A stretch of 64,000 nt of DNA from Eubacterium sp. (lineage in GTDB: Bacteria; Bacillota; Clostridia; Lachnospirales; Lachnospiraceae): the NCBI GenBank assembly GCA_017480495.1, contig JAFVAQ010000005.1:1-64000 (forward strand), in the 5' to 3' direction. Of the stretch, positions 61,656 through 64,000 are shown in pieces. The notes below the pieces were generated by a model, which saw only the letters and a list, made by a program, of their open reading frames with translations, was not told the DNA's origin and ran no database searches. The stretch's first letter is position 1; the number at the start of each line of letters is the position of its first letter. The position numbers and the translations under genes were made by a program.

Positions 61656-62050
61656 GATGATACAATATGTAACAACTTATCTTCTTAATTACTAAGAATT
61701 CCATTGATAGAAAAGAAGGTCTGGTAATGGTTTTAGCATAGTGACATAGGGCAAGTTTTAGTACTTGCCCTTTTAGTTTATAGGGGAATATGGTAAAATG
61801 AATCGTGAGACTTTAAGTTTTTGGTTATTCTAGGAGAAGTGTTTAATGAATGGGGGATTTGGTGTCCGGGCGCCTGCACTTGGCTGAAGTGTTGGTTGGG
61901 CACGTTTGTTATACTTGAAATTATGTTTCTTTCGATCGCAGGACCAATCGGTACTGCAACAGGTCTTGATTTAGACGACCTAGTTATGCTGATTCTAGCA
62001 ATTAATTCCCCTTCATATAATAGAGTGGATTCCTAAGGGGGTAGATTAGG
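61656..62050. other. Intergenic region with terminator, no clear gene
   Basis: The hairpin GGGCAAGT/ACTTGCCC (61749-61770), followed by TTTT, ends the CPBP operon. An open frame at 61821-62036 (TTG start, 71 codons) lacks a good ribosome-binding site and resembles nothing known. An alternative ATG at 61846 has AGGAG but stops after 13 codons. No promoter stands out. Confidence 0.55.
61749..61774 (+). terminator. Terminator after CPBP gene
   Basis: GGGCAAGT (61749-61756) and ACTTGCCC (61763-61770) are followed by TTTT. This is a normal rho-independent terminator. Confidence 0.85.
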
Positions 62051-64000
62051 ATGAGAAAAAGTAAGAATATATTTCGAATAGTGGCATTTGCTATGATGCT
62101 AATACTTCTGATTAGTTCGACAGCTCCACTTACAACTCATGCAGAAGAAAAGAAAGATGAGAAGGTGGTTCGTGTGGGCTGGTTTGACTCATCCTTCTAT
62201 TATTATGATGATTTCGGAAGAAGATGTGGTATTGCCTATGAGTATGATCAGAAGATATCTGCTTATACTGGTTGGACCTATGAGTACGTAGAGGACAGTT
62301 GGTCAAACCTTCTTAAAATGCTTGAGAACGGTGAGATAGATATACTTAGTGATGTTTCGTATACTGAGGAACGTGAAGAGAAAATGTTATTCCCTGATCT
62401 TCCAATGGGAACAGAATCCTATTATATCTATATCGATGCAGATAATAGAGAGATAACCTCTAATGATTTAAGCTCCTTTGATGGTAAGAAAATAGGTGTA
62501 AGTAGCGGAAGTATTCAGGAAGAATATCTTGAGGATTGGGCTAAGAAGAATAACGTATCTATTGATATAGAACCTATTGCCCTGGGTGAAGAAGAGTCTA
62601 TGAATCTTCTTGAAACAGGCGAGCTGGATGGATATGCGACTATATATACATTTGATAGCAAATATCCAGTTGCACCGGCTGCAAGAATAGGTGGTTCAGA
62701 TTATTATTATGCAGTAAGTAAGAAAAGCCCGGATATTCTTTCTGAGCTTAATGTTTCACTGGCTGAGATTCAGGATGAGGATCCATTCTTTAATGAAAAA
62801 ATCTCCGGAGATAGTTTATATAATTCTAAAACAAATGCACTCCTTACTCCTATGCAGGAGGATTGGATAAAGGATCATGGTTCTATACGTGTAGGATATA
62901 GAGATAATTATTTACCGTTCTGTTCACAGGATAAGAAAACAGGCGAGTTGACGGGAGCGCTGAAGGATTATCTGGAGAATGCTAAGAATAATCTAAATAA
63001 TGATAATATAAAGTTTGAGACAAAGCCTTTTGATTCTACGGAAGAGGCACTTGAGGCACTAAAGGCTGGTGAGATTGATTGTGTATTCCCGGTTTATCTC
63101 AATACCTATGATGCTGATCAGATGGGCGTTAGACTTACAAGCGCTGCTATGAAAGTTGAAATGTATGCAATTGTGCGCAAATCGGAAGATAGAGCCATAT
63201 TTGAAGAAAACGATATAAAGATAGCTATTAATAGAGGGATGGTAAACATTGAGACCTTCGTTATGGAACATTATCCTTATGCTGAGATCGTTGAATATAA
63301 TGATAGAAATGCTTGCTATAAGGCCGTATCAGATGGAATGGCAGATTGCGCATTAGTAAGTAATTATCGAATTCTAACTTCTGAGGAAAATTTTGATAAT
63401 TTAAAGCTGACTACTGTACCAACAGGTGAAGCTTTGCCGTTTTCCTTTGCAGTAAATAAAGATGATTCGGATATGTATTTTCTTATGAATAAAACAGCGA
63501 TAATGACAGAAAGTGTTGAAATGGATGTGGCACTTGGTTCTTATATGCTGAATGAACAGAAGGTATCCTTTAGAAACTTCCTTAAGGATAACTGGTTAAT
63601 AGTAATAGCTATACTTGTAGCGATATTCTCAATAATCATTTTCCTACTTGTTCAGAAGCTGAGAGCAGACCGATTAGCTAATAAACAGCGTGGACTTCTG
63701 GAAGAGGCTGAAGAGGTTACTAAGCTGAAGCAAACCATTACATCTCTTATTGATAATATGCCGGGATCAAACTTTACCAAGGATGCTGAAACTGGAGAGT
63801 ATTTGGCTTGCAATCAGACTTTTGCAGAATATGCTCATAAGAAGTCGCCGGATGAAATAATTGGACGTACGGCATTTGATCTCTTTGATGAGGAGAAAGC
63901 GAAGCGCTTTGTAGAGGATGATAAGTTAGCTCTATCTATGGATGAACCATATATCTTCTATGAGACAATTACAGGTCCGGATGGTGAGCAGAAGCAGATG
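62051..64000 (+). CDS. Sensor with two SBP domains and PAS domain (partial)
   Basis: The frame is open from the ATG at 62051 to the window end (650 codons), so the C-terminus is missing. A signal peptide (about 8-31, ending THA) is followed by two periplasmic solute-binding-type domains: about 38-250 (VVRVGWFDSSFYYYDDFG) and about 275-510 (IRVGYRDNYLPFCSQDKKTG). A membrane segment near 518-538 leads to a short coiled coil and a PAS domain (about 565-650, IDNMPGSNFTKDAETGEY). The layout is that of sensor kinases or diguanylate cyclases that sense amino acids or similar solutes; the output domain lies beyond the window. AAGGGGG precedes the start. Confidence 0.88.
   Translation, partial: MRKSKNIFRIVAFAMMLILLISSTAPLTTHAEEKKDEKVVRVGWFDSSFYYYDDFGRRCGIAYEYDQKISAYTGWTYEYVEDSWSNLLKMLENGEIDILSDVSYTEEREEKMLFPDLPMGTESYYIYIDADNREITSNDLSSFDGKKIGVSSGSIQEEYLEDWAKKNNVSIDIEPIALGEEESMNLLETGELDGYATIYTFDSKYPVAPAARIGGSDYYYAVSKKSPDILSELNVSLAEIQDEDPFFNEKISGDSLYNSKTNALLTPMQEDWIKDHGSIRVGYRDNYLPFCSQDKKTGELTGALKDYLENAKNNLNNDNIKFETKPFDSTEEALEALKAGEIDCVFPVYLNTYDADQMGVRLTSAAMKVEMYAIVRKSEDRAIFEENDIKIAINRGMVNIETFVMEHYPYAEIVEYNDRNACYKAVSDGMADCALVSNYRILTSEENFDNLKLTTVPTGEALPFSFAVNKDDSDMYFLMNKTAIMTESVEMDVALGSYMLNEQKVSFRNFLKDNWLIVIAILVAIFSIIIFLLVQKLRADRLANKQRGLLEEAEEVTKLKQTITSLIDNMPGSNFTKDAETGEYLACNQTFAEYAHKKSPDEIIGRTAFDLFDEEKAKRFVEDDKLALSMDEPYIFYETITGPDGEQKQM

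Noticed and set aside
61821..62036. Small ORF of 71 codons before the sensor gene
   Set aside because: TTG start without a convincing ribosome-binding site and no similarity known to me; kept only as a remark in the intergenic entry.

Overview
The window looks like a chromosome segment of an anaerobic low-GC Firmicute, most likely a Lachnospiraceae-type Clostridium relative. The basis is a fused SecDF, the order recJ-apt-relA-MBL-hemZ-hisS-aspS, an orphan MsmK-type sugar ATPase, an FtsEX/M23/S41 division cluster, a DUF5717/DUF5716-like pair, and fermentation genes (AdhE, [FeFe] hydrogenases). I cannot fix the genus from the sequence alone.

Region 1 (1-15 kb) is housekeeping: protein export (secDF), DNA repair (recJ), purine salvage (apt), stringent response (rel), a metallo-hydrolase, a HemZ-type radical SAM enzyme, two aminoacyl-tRNA synthetases, a lone type-IV-prepilin-like peptidase and a convergent PLP aminotransferase, separated from the peptidase by a perfect 2x40-bp palindrome. 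Region 2 (15-21 kb) is a three-gene operon of uncharacterised proteins: a 1337-aa solenoid-like protein, a degenerate Hsp70/actin-fold-like protein and a TPR-like protein. Region 3 (21-30 kb) has valS, a GdpP-type c-di-AMP phosphodiesterase, rplI and dnaB. Facing dnaB, and overlapping its 3' end by 50 nt, is a stand-alone CARF-nuclease (DUF1887/Card1/Can2 type) in operon with a YmfI-like reductase, with no CRISPR array nearby. Region 4 (30-39.5 kb) holds a LytR_C protein, MsmK-type ATPase, CdaR-type regulator, FtsE/FtsX with an M23 peptidase, an S41 protease and guaA.

Region 5 (39.5-59 kb) is an integrated mobilizable element inserted at the 3' end of guaA. It is bounded by exact 31-bp direct repeats at 39476-39506 and 58930-58960. 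Its left part is a mobile backbone: repressor, operator cluster, excisionase-like protein, tyrosine integrase, RepA-like ATPase, an iteron/oriT-like region, MobC and relaxase. Its right part is a metabolic and signalling module richer in G+C than the backbone: LysR regulator, Rex, AdhE, an APH-fold kinase, two thioredoxin-like [2Fe-2S] proteins, a PAS-containing sensory-type [FeFe] hydrogenase, a SpoIIE-type phosphatase and a second [FeFe] hydrogenase with canonical H-cluster motifs. The module therefore appears to be cargo: a transferable redox/H2-ethanol package. The guaA transcription terminator is split by the att core, and each junction completes it with a different but base-paired second half. 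Decayed att-like and gene fragments to the right (to about 59.7 kb) suggest repeated integration at the same site.

Region 6 (59.7-64 kb) returns to a LytTR/DUF3021/CPBP-protease operon and the start of a large two-domain periplasmic-binding PAS sensor that runs off the window end.
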